Assembly (NCBI RefSeq): GCF_004138485.1
Contig: NZ_RYEV01000004.1
Span: 1,114,803 to 1,178,802 of the forward strand
Origin: Peristeroidobacter soli
GTDB taxonomy: Bacteria > Pseudomonadota > Gammaproteobacteria > Steroidobacterales > Steroidobacteraceae
Direction of reading: 5' to 3'
Length of the DNA stretch: 64,000 nt
In this document: positions 62,715 to 64,000 of the stretch, piece by piece
Layout of the letters: the number at the start of each line of letters is the position of its first letter
Numbering within the stretch: position 1 is the stretch's first letter
Made by a program: the position numbers and the translations under genes
The notes under the pieces: generated by a model
Databases searched by the model: none
Told to the model about the DNA's origin: nothing
The model's input: only the letters and a program-made list of their open reading frames with translations

Positions 62715-63025
62715 GATTGGTTCCTGTCGACGGGTTCCGTCTCGATTGAGCTCAGCCGTGCGGCATGCACCTGCGCGCAAGCCAATGCGATCTGGTGGAT
62801 TGCCGGAGTGATGGCGCGGGCGTAGATACGGGCGATGCTGGTGAGCTGCACGCTGCGTGCGCCTCGAACGAACAGCGTCACGCCCATGAATCCTTCGAGC
62901 TCCTTGACGACGCGACTGACGGCGCCGGGCGTCACGGACAACTCCTTCGCCGCCGCGACGAAGCTCTCATGCCGCGCGGCCGCCTCGAACACGCGCACCC
63001 AAAGCAAGGGGGGCAACCGTTTCAA
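62693..63025 (-). CDS. Stand-alone LysR DNA-binding domain (effector domain missing)
   Basis: 110 residues from a TTG at 63025 that overlaps the serine hydrolase stop as TTGA. The entire LysR winged helix is present (LPPLLWVRVFEAAARHESFV, AAAKELSVTPGAVSRVVKEL, FVRGARSVQLT), followed by the linker helix region (YARAITPAIHQIALACAQV). Then it ends; the ~200-residue ligand-binding domain typical of the family is absent. The end overlaps the amidohydrolase start by 22 bases. It may be a decayed regulator or a working mini-regulator inside the operon; the intact helix-turn-helix and overlapping ends favour an expressed protein. Confidence 0.7.
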   Translation of the reverse strand: MKRLPPLLWVRVFEAAARHESFVAAAKELSVTPGAVSRVVKELEGFMGVTLFVRGARSVQLTSIARIYARAITPAIHQIALACAQVHAARLSSIETEPVDRNQSCEHVSG

Positions 63026-64000
63026 TCGAACACCCTCATGGCCTCGCGGCGCACGATGCTGATCGCGCTCGGCGCACCCTCGGGCCGCGCCTCGTTGTTG
63101 GTGTTGAGAGCACCGACGATGCCCCGCCCCGTGACCGGATCGCAGTAGATGAAGGACAGGAATCCGCCCTGGTTGCCGGTGTGACCGATCACGCGATGGC
63201 CGCCCTGGTCGGCAAGAAAAAAAGCCAGCCCGATGTTCTCGCCCGTCTCGCGCACGCCGGCCGGATACTGTGGCTGCCACATTTCTTCCAGCGTCGAGCG
63301 CTTCAGCACCGCATCGTAACGGCGCTTGCGCTCGGCATCGCCGCCGGTGGCGCCCGTCAGAAAGGCGACATACGCGACGGCATCGGCGAACGGCGCGTTC
63401 CAGCCGCCATTGGGAATGGTGATGCCCGGATCGAACTCGCCGCCGAGATCGTCGGTGATGAACTTGCCTTCGGGCTCTTTGCGAACCACGAATCGGCTCG
63501 AACGCTGCGAGGTCAGATGCACCGGCGTCTGGCCGAAGTAACTGCGCGTCATTCCCAGCGGCGTGAAGATGTTCTTCTGCACGTAGTATCGCCAGGGATC
63601 GCCGCTGAGCTGCTCCAGCATTCGCGACAGATAGATCCAGGTCGGATTCGAATATAGAAACCTGCTGCCGGGCGCGAACTCCAGCTGCTGATACGGCATC
63701 ATCGCCACCAGTTGCTGCCAGTCGGTGGGCTCGAACGGCTGCCAGCGCGAGCCATCGCCGTACGGCCAAGTCGAATGCTGAAAGCCCGAGGAATGATTCA
63801 GCAACATCCGCAGCGTGATCGCATCCATCGAGCCGAACGGATTGTGGACCCGGCGCAGCTCAGGGACGTAGCGTGTGATCGGCTCGTCCAGAGACAGCAT
63901 GCCGCGATCTCGGAGCTGCATCACCGTGATGGCATTCAACGTCTTGGTGATCGAGGCCCAGTGGTAAATGGTGTCCGCGTCGACACGCCGGCCCCGGGCT
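63022..64000 (-). CDS. Serine hydrolase, beta-lactamase family (5' end outside window)
   Basis: The frame is open to the window edge; at least 325 residues are visible. The SxxK motif lies near the edge (HWASITKTLNAI), so about 60-100 N-terminal residues are probably missing. A Tyr motif (LYSNPTWIYLSRMLEQLSG) and a late HTGNQGGFLSFIYCDPVTGR segment, with HTG in the role of the KTG box, complete the active site. This is the class C beta-lactamase/D-aminopeptidase/esterase family. The stop overlaps the LysR-domain gene and this is followed by the D-aminoacylase-like gene; as a D-stereospecific amidase or peptidase it could act in the same pathway, which is inference. Confidence 0.85.
   Translation of the reverse strand, partial: ARGRRVDADTIYHWASITKTLNAITVMQLRDRGMLSLDEPITRYVPELRRVHNPFGSMDAITLRMLLNHSSGFQHSTWPYGDGSRWQPFEPTDWQQLVAMMPYQQLEFAPGSRFLYSNPTWIYLSRMLEQLSGDPWRYYVQKNIFTPLGMTRSYFGQTPVHLTSQRSSRFVVRKEPEGKFITDDLGGEFDPGITIPNGGWNAPFADAVAYVAFLTGATGGDAERKRRYDAVLKRSTLEEMWQPQYPAGVRETGENIGLAFFLADQGGHRVIGHTGNQGGFLSFIYCDPVTGRGIVGALNTNNEARPEGAPSAISIVRREAMRVFD

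Overview
The window is a dense, high-GC proteobacterial chromosome segment with about 30 genes, mostly outer-membrane and periplasmic functions. Four TonB-dependent receptors, a FecI/FecR-type sigma/anti-sigma pair, a penicillin-acylase-family enzyme, DUF1592/DUF1552 genes and a large repeat adhesin suggest a scavenging gammaproteobacterium of the Steroidobacter/Nevskiales kind. That placement is inferred from gene content only. I see no rRNA, tRNA, CRISPR array, phage or transposon. No gene-free stretch exceeds 300 bases; the 180 bases at 17012-17191 hold nothing I recognise.

Layout. 1-14743 (+): one giant adhesin gene entering from the left, with about 25 MBG-type and 13 YDG-type repeats, broken at 9901-9908 by loss of one GC dinucleotide. 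14747-17011 (-): response regulator with degenerate GGDEF and intact EAL domain. 17192-31920 (-): a decayed propeller gene, a beta-helix protein, a POT peptide transporter, a propeller-amidohydrolase, a GcvA-type LysR regulator, a TonB receptor, a penicillin-acylase-family enzyme, an FG-GAP protein and a serine hydrolase; together they look like uptake and hydrolysis of peptide-like or N-acylated amides. 32040-33932 (-): winged-helix/TPR regulator ending in an intrinsic terminator. 34038-34817 (+): sterol desaturase-family membrane enzyme.

34833-51076 (-) is the most interesting block. A sigma factor and FecR-like regulator sit beside two paralogous TonB receptors and a triheme cytochrome c. 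Four start regions (sigma gene, cytochrome, both receptors) carry the same motif, (T/C)TTCC-N13-CGAACGTATATA-like, always with a 13-base gap. One receptor heads a tightly overlapping run: receptor, NHL propeller, unknown secreted protein, DUF1592-type cytochrome-like protein, Tat-exported DUF1552 protein, PF03640 repeat protein and a small protein. Its leader can fold into a three-way junction directly before the ribosome binding site.

51231-64000: a MalT-like (LAL) activator, then a (+) operon of TonB receptor, DUF917, hydantoinase/oxoprolinase-A, second DUF917 and MFS transporter. Facing it is a (-) operon of serine hydrolase (cut by the window end), a LysR DNA-binding domain lacking its effector domain, and a D-aminoacylase-like amidohydrolase. 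I read this as a catabolic locus for a hydantoin-like or other cyclic amide, imported through the receptor and the MFS carrier; the substrate is unknown.
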